This document shows, piece after piece, positions 21,567-31,108 of a DNA stretch of 64,000 nt; the first letter of the stretch is position 1; the number at the start of each line of letters is the position of its first letter. The position numbers were made by a program, and so were the translations under genes. The DNA is taken from the NCBI GenBank assembly GCA_023398955.1, contig JAEWRL010000168.1:1-64000 (forward strand). The letters run 5' to 3'. This DNA comes from Pseudomonadota bacterium. Lineage in GTDB: Bacteria; Myxococcota_A; Polyangia; Polyangiales; Polyangiaceae. The notes beneath the pieces were generated by a model. It was not told where the DNA came from, did no database searches, and worked only from the letters and a program-made list of their open reading frames with translations.

Positions 21567-22874
21567 CTACTCGGGCGGGTTCTCGGTGATGGCCTGCCGT
21601 AGGGTTTCGATGTCCCGCCCCTCGGCGTACTGCGCCAGGGCGTCATCCCAGGCGGGTGGCGTTGCGACGAGCATGCGGTACTCAGCGTCCGCGAGATCGT
21701 CCAGCGTCGCGCGCCCGACCTCGTCGAGGCGCGTGGGAGGTACGTCGGAGCGCATCGGGCTGGAGCCCTTGATCGTGTTGAATGCGACTTGTCCGTCGAC
21801 GGACGCGACGGCCTTCAGGAATTCGAGAGCACCGCGTCGATTCTTCGCGCCTGCCGGGAGAGCGAAGACGTCCACGCCGTAGAGGAAGAGCTCCGACGCG
21901 CCGGGTGCACCGACTGCCCCGAAGTCGACCCCTGGGTCCCAGCCCAGCTGCACGAAGTAGCCCTTTGCCCAATCGCCATGAAGGAACATCGCGGCCTCGC
22001 CGGCCTGCACCGCTTCCGCGGCCGCGTCCCAGCCGAAGTCCGCGTCAGCCGCGTCGGGGTTCGTGTAATTCTCGAGGACGTGAGCGTAGACGTCGAGCGC
22101 TGTGAGGAGCTCCTCCTGGTGGCGCTCGCCGCCGCTCGTGAAGTAGTCGTGGTACGCTTTGGCTCCCATGGAGCCCATCGCGATGGTGTTGAACATGATG
22201 CGCTGGATCCAGCCCTGATGGGACGTCGCGATGGGCGTCACTCCCGCTTCCTTCAATGTTTCGCAGACGCTTAGGAAATCTGGGAACGTCTCCGGCGGCT
22301 CCATGTCGTGGTCCTCGAAGAGCTCGACGTTGTAGAAAAGCGTGTTCTCCCGGTGCACGTTGATGGGCATGGCGACGACCCTGCCACCTATCGTTACGTC
22401 TTCGAGCACCTCGGGAAAGACGACGTCCGCCAGCTCGAGGGTGTCGAAGAGGTCATCGAGTGGATACAGGGCGTCTGGGTTCGCCTTGAGGAAACCCGGA
22501 AGCTCATTGGCGTTCTCTTGGAAGAGGTCCGGCGGGTCCTCGGCGTCGAGGCGCTCCGCCAGGACCTCGCGAGCGTTGTCTCCCGAATCCAAGGCGGCAT
22601 TGTGGACGCGACCACCCGGGCTGTTCTGCCTATACACGTCGACCATCGCCTGAAGGGCCTCGGCTTCCCCGGGGGCGGTCCACCAAGAGAAGAGCTCGAC
22701 GACGTTCTCGTCCTCACCCGCGCCGCCGCCCGAGGACGAAGCTCCCCCATTGGCTCCAGTGGAGCCTGCGGCGCCGGCCTCCCCGTTGCTGCCCGCCGCG
22801 CCATCGGAACCACACCCCACGCCGAGAACGAGAACGCCATAGAGAACGGCCTTAGACAAGCATGAACGTCGCAT
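21567..22874 (-). CDS. sugar-type ABC transporter substrate-binding lipoprotein (orphan)
   Basis: 435 residues. The lipobox VLGVGC is followed by a Gly/Ala/Ser stalk of about 30 residues and a family 1 extracellular solute-binding fold (VVELFSWWTAPGEAEALQAMVDVY at the start, MPINVHRENTLFYNVELFEDH, GEAAMFLHGDWAKGYF). Such proteins capture sugars or oligosaccharides for ABC importers. No permease or ATPase gene is nearby, so it is orphan within this window. The start has AAAAGGTGAG upstream. A second, unrelated binding protein follows upstream on the same strand. Confidence 0.9.
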   Translation of the reverse strand: MRRSCLSKAVLYGVLVLGVGCGSDGAAGSNGEAGAAGSTGANGGASSSGGGAGEDENVVELFSWWTAPGEAEALQAMVDVYRQNSPGGRVHNAALDSGDNAREVLAERLDAEDPPDLFQENANELPGFLKANPDALYPLDDLFDTLELADVVFPEVLEDVTIGGRVVAMPINVHRENTLFYNVELFEDHDMEPPETFPDFLSVCETLKEAGVTPIATSHQGWIQRIMFNTIAMGSMGAKAYHDYFTSGGERHQEELLTALDVYAHVLENYTNPDAADADFGWDAAAEAVQAGEAAMFLHGDWAKGYFVQLGWDPGVDFGAVGAPGASELFLYGVDVFALPAGAKNRRGALEFLKAVASVDGQVAFNTIKGSSPMRSDVPPTRLDEVGRATLDDLADAEYRMLVATPPAWDDALAQYAEGRDIETLRQAITENPPE

Positions 22875-22942
22875 CGAATCTCACCTTTTCTAGTTGTCGA
22901 GGTCCTCGGGGGCGCGGTCGTTTCCCGTGCCCGAACCGTGGT

Positions 22943-24190
22943 TCAGTCTTCGCGGGTCGCTATCTTTCCGTCTCGGACGGAGTAGACGGAGGTCACTCCG
23001 AGTCGCCGCGCGCCACAAGCGTCGACGAGCATGGGCCCCGTGAGGCCCGAGTAGTACATCTCCTTGCCGAGGGCGAGCCGTTCAAGTCCCGACTCCAGCT
23101 CGTCCCACGACACGGCCTCTCCAGGAGGCGCCGCGACGTCGCGCAAGGCGGTCTGGAGGGTGCTTGCTGCTCCGCCCGCAGCAGCGCGATCCGCCGCTCG
23201 CTGCTGCAGCCCCAGCGCGAGCATGGCCATCGCGTCGTAGTAGAAGTAGGCGCCTTCGAGTGGCTCGTCGCCCCGCCATCGCTCCGAGAAGGCCTCGGGA
23301 AATGCCTCCGCGTCCTCGTAGATCTTGGGCGCGACCCCGAGCGCACCTTGGAGCGCGCCGGGCAGCACGTTCAGCGCGAAGAGGTCGGTCTTCAGGAGCG
23401 GCGACAGAAACCAGCGCGGCTGGGTGTCGTTCAGCGCGTAAGCCTCATTGACGACCAAGGCGCCCGTGCGTGGCGAGGTCGCCAGCAGGATCGTCTCGAC
23501 GCCGGCTTCCGAAGCGGCGCGAAGGCTCGCGGCATATGTCTGCGCGCGTGGCTCTAGCTCGAACCGTCGCGGCGTTTCGCCAGCGAGGCGGGCGAAGCGT
23601 CTCCCTGCGGAGTTCGCTAGGGCAAGGTTGTAGTCATCTCCCTCATAGAAGATGGCCACGTGCTGGACGGCCTCCGCAGCCATGAGCTTGGCCAGCGCCT
23701 CCCCGAGCGTCTTGGCCGACGGTGCCAAGCGGTACCAGGGTCTGGTGCAGTCCAGGGCGGGCGTCTCTGCCGCGCCGACGTAGGGAGAGATGAGCACGAC
23801 GTCCCCGTCCGTGAGCTCGGGGAGGAGTGCTTGCGCGATTTCCGCGCTCTCCGGCCCAATCACCGCCTCCACACGCGCTTGCTTCAGGTCTTCGATGGCT
23901 TCGAGGCCGCGGATTGAGTCCGAGTGCGTGTCACGGGCCACGATGCGAATGCGTACCCCCCCGATCCCTCCCGCGTCGTTGACCTTCCCTGCCGCGAAGC
24001 GTACCGCCTGTTCGAGGTTGCCCGCCGTCGCAGCGTTCGAGCCCGTAAAGGGGATGAGCAGTCCCACGGCGAGTGTCTCCGATGGATTCGCCTCCGAGGC
24101 GCCGCAGGCCACGACGGTCCCAGCCGCAAGAAGGGCCACGAAGAAGCACCAAGGTCCTCGACGTCGCAGCGGACTCAGGGGGTGGGACAC
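22943..24190 (-). CDS. branched-chain-amino-acid-type ABC substrate-binding lipoprotein (orphan)
   Basis: 415 residues. The start is the GTG at 24190, with GAGGAG seven bases upstream; the longer frame adds a basic, non-signal segment. A signal peptide ends in VVACG. The type I periplasmic binding fold (Peripla_BP_6, LivJ-like) is shown by LAVGLLIPFTGSNAATAG, VEAVIGPESAEIAQALLPEL, VLISPYVGAAETPAL and VAIFYEGDDYNLALANSAG. It would bind an amino acid, amide or other small solute. No transport partner genes are nearby, so uptake or a sensory role is open. It is followed 68 bases downstream by the sugar-type binding protein. Confidence 0.9.
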   Translation of the reverse strand: MSHPLSPLRRRGPWCFFVALLAAGTVVACGASEANPSETLAVGLLIPFTGSNAATAGNLEQAVRFAAGKVNDAGGIGGVRIRIVARDTHSDSIRGLEAIEDLKQARVEAVIGPESAEIAQALLPELTDGDVVLISPYVGAAETPALDCTRPWYRLAPSAKTLGEALAKLMAAEAVQHVAIFYEGDDYNLALANSAGRRFARLAGETPRRFELEPRAQTYAASLRAASEAGVETILLATSPRTGALVVNEAYALNDTQPRWFLSPLLKTDLFALNVLPGALQGALGVAPKIYEDAEAFPEAFSERWRGDEPLEGAYFYYDAMAMLALGLQQRAADRAAAGGAASTLQTALRDVAAPPGEAVSWDELESGLERLALGKEMYYSGLTGPMLVDACGARRLGVTSVYSVRDGKIATRED

Positions 24191-24676
24191 GGCGTGCTCC
24201 TCGATTCCGTAGACATGGTGAAACTCGAAGAGGCTCTCCACCCTGCGCCACCCGCCTCGTCGATGCTTCCTTGAGCGGGCGTGGCGCTCAGTCCGGCCGT
24301 CGTGTGGAGCCAAGGGGGGCGCAGGTTCTCTGGCGTGCTCTGCGAAGTCTTCGTGAAGGAGGTGGGGCGTGCGAGCATCGTACGAGGGGGCGTGATGCTA
24401 CAGTCGGCGCAGCAACGCCGTGGCGTGCGGCAGCGGTCGGCCCCGCGCAGGCACGGTGCCTGTACCATTGCCTAGAAGTACGGCCGCCATGCCGTTTGAC
24501 TTCACCCCGAAGAGGCAATTGCCGTCGCGCGAACTACCACGGGAGCAGGAGCATCGCGCCGTCAGCACGGCCCCACTGCCGGCCCATTTCATTGTCGAAT
24601 GGGCCGCTGACCGCCGCAGGATTTGTCCCCCACTGGCGCGCGTGGCGGTGGGGCGCGGCGCAAACGACGTGGACGT
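24191..24676. other. intergenic, nothing recognised
   Basis: 486 bases between the end of the response-regulator gene and the start of the binding-protein gene. Open frames look random (Arg/Pro-rich). No clear hairpin or promoter was seen. Confidence 0.4.
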
Positions 24677-25081
24677 TTACGTGCCGGCCCTGCGCAGCCT
24701 CTTCTGGCAGGCGGTACGGACCGCGTCGACGAGGTCCGTGTAGATTGCTTGCTTGGGGACCACCGCGTCTGCGCCAGAGGCGCGGGCAAGCTCCTGTAGT
24801 TCTAGCATGGAGCGACTCGACACTAGTACTATGGCTAGCTCCGTGCCCCGGGGATTCTGGCGCATGAGGCGCGCCAGCTTGTCGCCGTTGAGCTCGGGCA
24901 TCATCACGTCCAGAACGACGGCGTCGATGTTTTGCCGCGCGATCATGCGGGACGCGCCGATGGCGGAGCCCGAGCCGTACACCTCGAAACCCCCTGCCTC
25001 GAGGGTTCCGACGAGGGCTTCGCGCGCAATCTCGTCGTCGTCGATGGCCAGAACGCGGACTTTCGGGGCTTGATGGGTCAT
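24677..25081 (-). CDS. single-domain response regulator (CheY/DivK-like)
   Basis: 134 residues from the ATG at 25081. A complete receiver domain with the acidic pocket (LAIDDDEIA), phospho-acceptor Asp in VVLDVMMPEL, the Ser/Thr switch in VLVSSRS and the conserved Lys in VVPKQ. There is no output domain, so it acts through protein contacts or in a phosphorelay. No histidine kinase is encoded nearby, which is common for orphan regulators in myxobacteria. Confidence 0.92.
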   Translation of the reverse strand: MTHQAPKVRVLAIDDDEIAREALVGTLEAGGFEVYGSGSAIGASRMIARQNIDAVVLDVMMPELNGDKLARLMRQNPRGTELAIVLVSSRSMLELQELARASGADAVVPKQAIYTDLVDAVRTACQKRLRRAGT

Positions 25082-25289
25082 TGAGGCAGTGCCCTCATCG
25101 CGGGCAGCATCGGAGATGGAGAACCGTGTCCTTCGACCGCGCTGCAATCTGCCGGGGACCGTTGCTTGAACGGCCATTTGATAGAACGGTCACTGGCCGC
25201 TGTAGGATTAGGCTCGTATTCGAGAATTGGCGGAGGCCGCTCGCGAGGGAGTCAGCCCACGTCGGGTCCCACTGCTGCTGATCGGGGGC

Positions 25290-27314
25290 TCACTGCCACT
25301 GACTGTCGAGCCAGGTCACGCGATCGCGCAGCCAGTCTCTGACGAACTGGACTTGCCCCTCCCACGTGGGCTCTGTCGGTGTGACGAACATGGCAACCTG
25401 TGGCGACGCCAGGTTGGGCCAGCGCTCGAAGTTCCGCGTGGCGGCGTTGATCAGCGGAGATGCGAGTTCAGTGATGCGGGCGTCGAGGTTCGCGTCAGAG
25501 AGCAAACCCTGCCGCAACTCCCGCCAGCGTGCTCCGACCCTCTGCAAGAACGCCGGGTCCTGAGTGAGCCTTAGGTACCAGTCAGTGTTTACCGGCGTGC
25601 GTTGCTGCTCGTACTGCCAGCCTGCGGCCTCGGTGTTCTCGAAGAACCCGCCTATGCCGAGGACCAAGTTGTAGTCCCAAAGCGGCCCGGCTATGATCTT
25701 CGTGTCGCGATCCTTATAGAAGTAGGTGCTGCGGATGTAAGCATCCATCTCGCGACCGAGCTCGTTGATGATGAGGTGGTCGACGAAGGAGTCGGGTTCG
25801 ATGTAGGCGGCGTACCCGCTGGTCGGGTCCGCGAAGGCGTCCGAGTGCAGTACGTCGTGGAATTCCTGCACGTACTGGGTGATCCAGGCTTCCTGCTCCG
25901 GCACGATGGGGAGGGGATCGACGACCTCCAGATCGTTCCAACAAGTGCTCACGTCGCCGCTGCACTCGAGCTTCGGCTCCTCGGCGGCCTGCCACTCGAA
26001 CTTGAAGATGTAGCCGCCCGTGATCTTCGGTAGGGTGGTGTCTTCCTCCTCGAGCTGCTTGAGGTCGAGGCGATTCTTCTGGTTCTTGATGGTCTCCACC
26101 ATCATATAGACGCCCATGTAGTCTTCCTCGCTGACGGGTCGTGCCGAGGTATTGCGGTACAGTTCGCAGTAGGCAAAGCGCGGAGCGGCGAGGCCAAGGT
26201 CGCGCCCCAGGCCATAAAAGAAGGCGTCGCGAATCAATGCCTTGTCTGCGAAGGGCCCGCGTAGCGCCCAGTCCGACTCGCTCGGCATGCCCAGCAATGG
26301 CCAGTCGAGGTCCTCGCCGTCGGCGGACCGGAGCTCGACGCGGTAGGGCGTCTTCTCGAACATTGCCGTGGACTGGCCCCGCACGTGGAATCCCGCGGGC
26401 GTGGCCACGGCAGGAGGATCCGCCAGCGAAGCGACGCCTGCTGTCGGCTCGATCGCCAGGAAGGCGGCATCGACGTACTCGCGGTTCTGGGGGTCCAGGT
26501 CACCAGATCCGTATGAATCGAGAACGACGATGGGCAGGTCGACGCTCACGTCGAAGCTGCGAGCCACGTAGACGGCGATGCCTGGACGGCCCGTTGGGCT
26601 GCCTCCAGTAAAGCTTTGTGCGCGGAGCTGCGTCGTTGCGGTGAGCGCGATGGGCCCGGCATATGGCGAGGAGGTGGCTGTGGGAGGCTGGCCGTCGGTC
26701 GTGTAGCGGATCTCCGAGCCCGCCACGCCGCTTGTAATCTCGACGGACAGCTCACCCATGAAAGTGCCGCTCGGCACAGAGAAGACGATGTCGCCCGTCA
26801 GGACCTGCTCCGGGGATAAGTCCTCGGGGTCCTCCGGTTCGGTCGCACCGCCCACGGCCGGAGCACCTCCGCTCGTTGTCGTGGTGCCGCCGGCCGCTGA
26901 GCCTCCTGCGGCAGCTGCAGAGCCGCCACTGCCCCCGTTACCACCAATCGGCGCGCCGCCCGCTCCTGGCCCCCCGCCTGCGACGGGTGCACCGCCGACC
27001 CCGGAGACCGAGCCACCAGTGCCGCCGACCGATGCGGCGCCGCCCAGAGCATTGAGCCCGCCCCCTACGCCGGCCACTCCTCCGCTCGTGTCACCGGGGC
27101 TGCCTCCTTGAGTACTCCCGCCGGTGGCTTCAGACCCGCCGCTTACCGGGGTGCCCCCTGTGGCGCCAGCGCCGCCGCTGTTCGCGCCACCGATGCCCGG
27201 GGCGGGCGACGCGCCGCCCGAGGACTCGGAGCGGCTCGACGGCTCATCGCCGCAACCAAGGACAACCGGACTGGCCAAGAAGGCACAAGCAAGGAGCTTC
27301 GTAAGTCGACCCAT
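25290..27314 (-). CDS. stalked lipoprotein with chitobiase-like and CotH domains
   Basis: 674 residues from the ATG at 27314. The lipobox VVLGC is followed by a Gly/Ala/Ser stalk to about residue 165. About 180-250 form a chitobiase/hexosaminidase C-terminal-type beta domain (VAGSEIRYTTDGQPPTATS). The rest is a CotH domain: FHVRGQSTAMFEKTPYRVELR, DWALRGPFADKALIRDAFFY, YMGVYMMVETIK, and VDHLIINELGREMDAYIRSTYFYKD followed by WDYN. CotH proteins have an atypical kinase fold and can phosphorylate secreted proteins; in many bacteria they sit on surface or cellulosome-like proteins. A surface-displayed kinase or scaffold is plausible. It is divergent from the glycosyltransferase gene. Confidence 0.88.
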   Translation of the reverse strand: MGRLTKLLACAFLASPVVLGCGDEPSSRSESSGGASPAPGIGGANSGGAGATGGTPVSGGSEATGGSTQGGSPGDTSGGVAGVGGGLNALGGAASVGGTGGSVSGVGGAPVAGGGPGAGGAPIGGNGGSGGSAAAAGGSAAGGTTTTSGGAPAVGGATEPEDPEDLSPEQVLTGDIVFSVPSGTFMGELSVEITSGVAGSEIRYTTDGQPPTATSSPYAGPIALTATTQLRAQSFTGGSPTGRPGIAVYVARSFDVSVDLPIVVLDSYGSGDLDPQNREYVDAAFLAIEPTAGVASLADPPAVATPAGFHVRGQSTAMFEKTPYRVELRSADGEDLDWPLLGMPSESDWALRGPFADKALIRDAFFYGLGRDLGLAAPRFAYCELYRNTSARPVSEEDYMGVYMMVETIKNQKNRLDLKQLEEEDTTLPKITGGYIFKFEWQAAEEPKLECSGDVSTCWNDLEVVDPLPIVPEQEAWITQYVQEFHDVLHSDAFADPTSGYAAYIEPDSFVDHLIINELGREMDAYIRSTYFYKDRDTKIIAGPLWDYNLVLGIGGFFENTEAAGWQYEQQRTPVNTDWYLRLTQDPAFLQRVGARWRELRQGLLSDANLDARITELASPLINAATRNFERWPNLASPQVAMFVTPTEPTWEGQVQFVRDWLRDRVTWLDSQWQ

Positions 27315-27526
27315 GGGAAGGATTCGCCAATCAGTGAAGGGGTCAGCGCTTCTGACCACGAACTAACGCTGACACGACGACGACGGATTCGGGTCAGATC
27401 AATGACGCCGCGGTATCAGCTCGGCCCGAATGAATCGCTCTGCGCCGCGGGTCTTCCCCTGCTCGACCCGCCGTGTCCCATCGGGTAATCCTTCGCGCGC
27501 CATCTCGGCTTCAGCGATCCCGTCCC

Positions 27527-28672
27527 ATGCCCCGCCCACGCAAGAACATTTGCCTGAACATGATCGTGAAGAACGAGGAGAAGGTGCTCCCGCGCCTGAT
27601 CCGCTCGGTCAAGGACTACATCGACTACTACGTCGTCGTAGATACCGGATCGACTGACGACACCATCGCGCTAATCCAGCGGGAGATGGCCGGATACGGC
27701 ATCGAAGGCGAGGTGCATGAGCGGGTATGGGTCAACTTCGGGGTGAATCGGCAGCAGGCGCTCGAGTTGGCGGTGCAAACGGACAAGGCGGATTGGCTCC
27801 TCTTCATCGATGCAGACGAGGAACTTGGCGTCGCCGATCCCAGCTTCTACGAGAAGCTCGAACCCGGCGTGAGCTACGACATCGAGAAGCACCACTCGGG
27901 CATCCGTTACGCGGTGCCGAACCTCGTCAATGTTCGCGAGACTCAGTGGGAATGGCGGGGACCAGTGCACAACTATCTGGTCTACCTCGACGGTTCCAAG
28001 CGGCGACAGCTACGCAAGGACGTCTGGATTGTCTATCACCCCGAGCAAGGGGCAAAGTCGCACGGAATGACTCCTGAGGAGAAGTACCTCCGGGACGCGC
28101 GCCTGCTAGAGGAACACCTAAAGCAGCACCCGGATAGTGCAAGGAGCCAATTCTACCTTGCCCAGTCCTACAAGCATGCCGGCCACATCGAGAAGGCACA
28201 CGAGGCGTACAAGAAGCGCCTGACAATGGAGGGGTGGGTCGAGGAGACGTTCGTGGCGCAGCTGGAGGTGGGGCGGACGGCAATTCTGCTCGGTATGCCC
28301 GAGCAGTTCGTGTTGTCGGAGCTACTCGCCGCCTACGAGATGCGGCCTATCCGCGCGGAGCCGCTGTACGAGCTGGCGCGATTCTTTCGGCAACGGAAGC
28401 AGTATGGCAAGGCCTTCCTCTTCTCCAATGCCGGGGTGCAGACGCCCAGGCCGGACGATGCACTTTTCGTCGTGCAGGACATCTACGATTGGCGTCTCCT
28501 CGACGAGCTGGGTGTCGCGGCCTACTGGATAGGCAAGTACGCCGAAGGGAAGGCCGCCTGTGAAGAGGCGCTACGGCGCATCGACCAGGGTCTCCAGGTC
28601 TCCGAGGCGGAGATCGCCCGTGTCCGCAAGAACCTCGATTTTTCTGTCCGGAAGCTGGCCGAGGAGCGATGA
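27527..28672 (+). CDS. family 2 glycosyltransferase with helical-repeat C-terminus
   Basis: 381 residues from the ATG at 27527 (MPRPRKNICLNMIVKNEE). The N-terminal GT-A fold (residues 1-230) shows ICLNMIVKNEE, VVVDTGSTDDT and the metal-binding LLFIDADEEL. This is the TPR-linked GT2 subgroup that adds sugars to proteins or lipids. The C-terminal 150 residues form helical repeats (SRSQFYLAQSYKHAGHIEKAHEAYKKRL, LYELARFFRQRKQYGKAFLF). It is cytoplasmic and has no membrane segments. The acceptor is unknown. Confidence 0.9.
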   Translation: MPRPRKNICLNMIVKNEEKVLPRLIRSVKDYIDYYVVVDTGSTDDTIALIQREMAGYGIEGEVHERVWVNFGVNRQQALELAVQTDKADWLLFIDADEELGVADPSFYEKLEPGVSYDIEKHHSGIRYAVPNLVNVRETQWEWRGPVHNYLVYLDGSKRRQLRKDVWIVYHPEQGAKSHGMTPEEKYLRDARLLEEHLKQHPDSARSQFYLAQSYKHAGHIEKAHEAYKKRLTMEGWVEETFVAQLEVGRTAILLGMPEQFVLSELLAAYEMRPIRAEPLYELARFFRQRKQYGKAFLFSNAGVQTPRPDDALFVVQDIYDWRLLDELGVAAYWIGKYAEGKAACEEALRRIDQGLQVSEAEIARVRKNLDFSVRKLAEER

Positions 28673-28869
28673 TCAGCGCCTGACTCATGGGCCCTCCGCG
28701 ACGCGTTGCTCGCGTGCCGGCCACCGACGTGGCATGCTGGCTCGAGTTCGGCATGTCCACGCACGCCGATGAGAACGGCAGACTTTCCGGGACACTCGCG
28801 CGACATTCGCCTAGAATCCGTGATCAAAAGCAGCCAAGTCGTGCATTTCGGTGACACAGAGGTTTAGTA

Positions 28870-29310
28870 ATGAAGAGAGCTTTCGTATCAATCTCCGCCA
28901 TTGGGCTCGCGTTTCTTGGTGCTTCCTGCTTCGGGAGCACGGATGATAGTGATCCGGAAGGAACGGGGGGCGCTGATTCCGGCATGGGTGGCGCCAACTC
29001 CGAGATCGGCGGTGGAACCTCGATAGGCGGTGATCCCACGGGAGTCGGTGGCGACTCTGCGATGGGCGGGGATGGCCCGGTCGGCACCGGCGGGGTCACC
29101 GCTAGTGGCGGGTCAGGTGCCTCGGGCTCAGGCGGGGTCACCGCTAGTGGCGGGTCAGGTGCCTCGGGCTCGGGTGGGGTCACCGCTAGTGGCGGGTCAG
29201 GTGCCTCGGGCTCAGGCGGGCTCACCGCCAGTGGCGGGTCAGGTGCCTCGGGCTCAGGCGGGCTCACCGCCAGTGGCGGGTCAGGCGCTTCGGGCCCAGC
29301 GGGCAACTAG
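28870..29310 (+). CDS. lipoprotein consisting only of a repetitive Gly/Ser stalk
   Basis: 146 residues. It has a clean type II signal peptide with lipobox FLGASC and a ribosome site (GAGG) nine bases before the ATG. The remainder is a Gly/Ser/Thr/Ala-rich stalk of the kind seen in the larger lipoproteins of this window. It ends in five 14-residue repeats and stops without a folded domain. It may be a genuine stalk-only surface protein, or a gene that lost its C-terminal domain. No remnant of a domain was recognised downstream, and a strong hairpin follows the stop directly. Confidence 0.75.
   Translation: MKRAFVSISAIGLAFLGASCFGSTDDSDPEGTGGADSGMGGANSEIGGGTSIGGDPTGVGGDSAMGGDGPVGTGGVTASGGSGASGSGGVTASGGSGASGSGGVTASGGSGASGSGGLTASGGSGASGSGGLTASGGSGASGPAGN
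29095..29304 (+). repeat. 42-bp minisatellite, five copies, in frame
   Basis: Exactly 210 bases made of five 42-base units encoding (V/L)TASGGSGASGSGG. The first three have Val, the last two Leu. The last unit diverges (GASGPAG). The near-identity at DNA level points to recent expansion. Confidence 0.93.
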
Positions 29311-29320
29311 CTGGCGTGCG

Positions 29321-29357
29321 GCCCGGTGCCCGTGCAGGTTTTCCCTGGGCACCGGGC
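29321..29357 (+). terminator. strong hairpin after the stalk lipoprotein
   Basis: Perfect 11-bp GC stem (GCCCGGTGCCC at 29321-29331 with GGGCACCGGGC at 29347-29357), 15-base loop, ten bases after the stop codon. A moderately T-rich run follows. The remaining bases up to 29692 show no gene. Confidence 0.65.
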
Positions 29358-29692
29358 GGCTGTTGTGATTGCTGTTTGCTGCCTCACGCCTCGGCGCGGG
29401 GAGTGTGGCGAGGTGCGGAGTTCCGTCCGAGAGGGAGGCTGTTCTCCGAGGTGCCTGGTGTACTCGGCACCGGCAATGCGATAGCGCTTCTCGGGCAGCG
29501 TGCTCCGGGAAGAGTCGGGGAGGTAGCATCCGAATTGGGGGGCTCACGAGCGTCTGCGGCTTGGTGAGCGTGAGCGCGGCCACTGCCTGGTGAGCGTGGG
29601 CGCGCGCCGCCCGCGGACCTCGAACGCTCGACGGCAGGCAGGAGCTGAGTGCTCGAGTCGAGCTCCCAGCTCCTTTCGCTGCCAGGCCCCGC

Positions 29693-31108
29693 CTAGCCCT
29701 GCATGGCTTCGAGCTCGACGCCCTTGGTCTCGTGTACGAACTTGATGACGAAGACCGCGGAGATGAGCGCGCAGAGGCAATAGAACCCGTAGGCGCCGCC
29801 CAGCCCGATGGACGTCAGGAGGATGGGGAACGTCATGGTTATCGCGAAATTGCTGGTCCACTGGAAGAAGCCGGCTACCGCGAGACCAGAACCCCGGATC
29901 TGGTTGGGGAACATCTCACCGAGCATGATCCACATGACCGGCCCCCAGGAGACGTTGAAGAAGATGACGTAGACGTTGGCGGCCAACAGGGCCACGAGGC
30001 CCATGCTGTCACTGAGTTGCAGCTGACCAGCTGCATCTAGCGTCGCTGTCGAGAAGCTGATGGCTGCCAACCCCAAAGAGACGCCCATTCCGAGAGAGCC
30101 AATCCAGAGGAGCGGTTTGCGGCCGATCTTGTCGACCAGGGCGATGGTGACGAGACACGCCCCAATGCTGACAGCTCCGGATACGACGTTGATGAGCAGT
30201 GCATCATTCTCCGAGAAGCCGACCGATTGCCACAGGACGGCACCGTAATAGAAGATGACGTTGATGCCGACGAGCTGCTGGAAGGTAGCGAGACCGATAC
30301 CAACCCAGACGATTGGACGAATTCGCCCCTTCACCTTGTCGTAGAGGTCCGCCAGCCGTGGCCGATGACGATCCGCAGCGAGGGACGCATCGATCTCCTC
30401 CAGCTTGGCCGTACCCTCGACCGTCCCGTAGAGCTTGACGAGCACCAGGCGAGCGACGTCCTTCTTGCCCGAGGCTACCAGAAACCTGGGGCTTTCCGGG
30501 ATGAAGAGCAGCGCAACGAGGAATACGCCAGCGGGAACGAGCTCGATCCAGAACATCCAGCGCCAGGTCTCATATCCCAACCAGAGCGGGAAGAGCGCCG
30601 AGCCAGAGATCTTCGCGAGCGAGTAGTTGCTGAGGAAGGCGGCGGTGAGTCCAGAGATGATTGCCACCTGCTGGATCGTAGCGAGACGCCCACGATAACG
30701 CGCGTGAGCGACCTCGCTGATGTATGCAGGTGCCATCACGCTTGCCGCTCCGACAGCGAGCCCGCCGATGACGCGGTAGACGATGAACTCGCCAGACCCG
30801 CCAGCGACGCCTGAGCCCCAGGCGGAGATGATGAAACACACCGCCGCGACGATGAGCACCGCCCGGCGCCCAAACCGATCCGCGAGGCGGCCGGCCGCTG
30901 CGGCTCCGGCGGCACAGCCGAGCAGCATCGACGCAACGCTGAAGCCCGTGCCGACGGAGTCCGAGTTGAACGCCGTCTGAAGACCGTCGACGGTCCCGTT
31001 GATGACCCCGCTGTCGAACCCAAAAAGAAACCCACCTATCGTAGCGACGACGCTGATGAGTATGATGAATGACGCACTGCCTTCGCTCGGAGCCCGCTCG
31101 TTAGTCAT
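29693..31108 (-). CDS. MFS sugar porter (XylE/GLUT family)
   Basis: 471 residues with twelve predicted membrane helices. Sugar-porter signatures are GRLADRFGRR after helix 2, PESPRFLVASGKKD in the central loop, QQLVGINVIFYYG in helix 7, VDKIGRKPLL after helix 8, and HETKGVELE at the C-terminus. It imports a monosaccharide, probably with protons. It lies 265 bases downstream of the GH67 alpha-glucuronidase gene on the same strand, so glucuronate, xylose or a xylan-derived sugar is the likely substrate. An AT-rich patch with TTATAA and TTGACA lies upstream, but the spacing is wrong for one promoter. Confidence 0.93.
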   Translation of the reverse strand: MTNERAPSEGSASFIILISVVATIGGFLFGFDSGVINGTVDGLQTAFNSDSVGTGFSVASMLLGCAAGAAAAGRLADRFGRRAVLIVAAVCFIISAWGSGVAGGSGEFIVYRVIGGLAVGAASVMAPAYISEVAHARYRGRLATIQQVAIISGLTAAFLSNYSLAKISGSALFPLWLGYETWRWMFWIELVPAGVFLVALLFIPESPRFLVASGKKDVARLVLVKLYGTVEGTAKLEEIDASLAADRHRPRLADLYDKVKGRIRPIVWVGIGLATFQQLVGINVIFYYGAVLWQSVGFSENDALLINVVSGAVSIGACLVTIALVDKIGRKPLLWIGSLGMGVSLGLAAISFSTATLDAAGQLQLSDSMGLVALLAANVYVIFFNVSWGPVMWIMLGEMFPNQIRGSGLAVAGFFQWTSNFAITMTFPILLTSIGLGGAYGFYCLCALISAVFVIKFVHETKGVELEAMQG

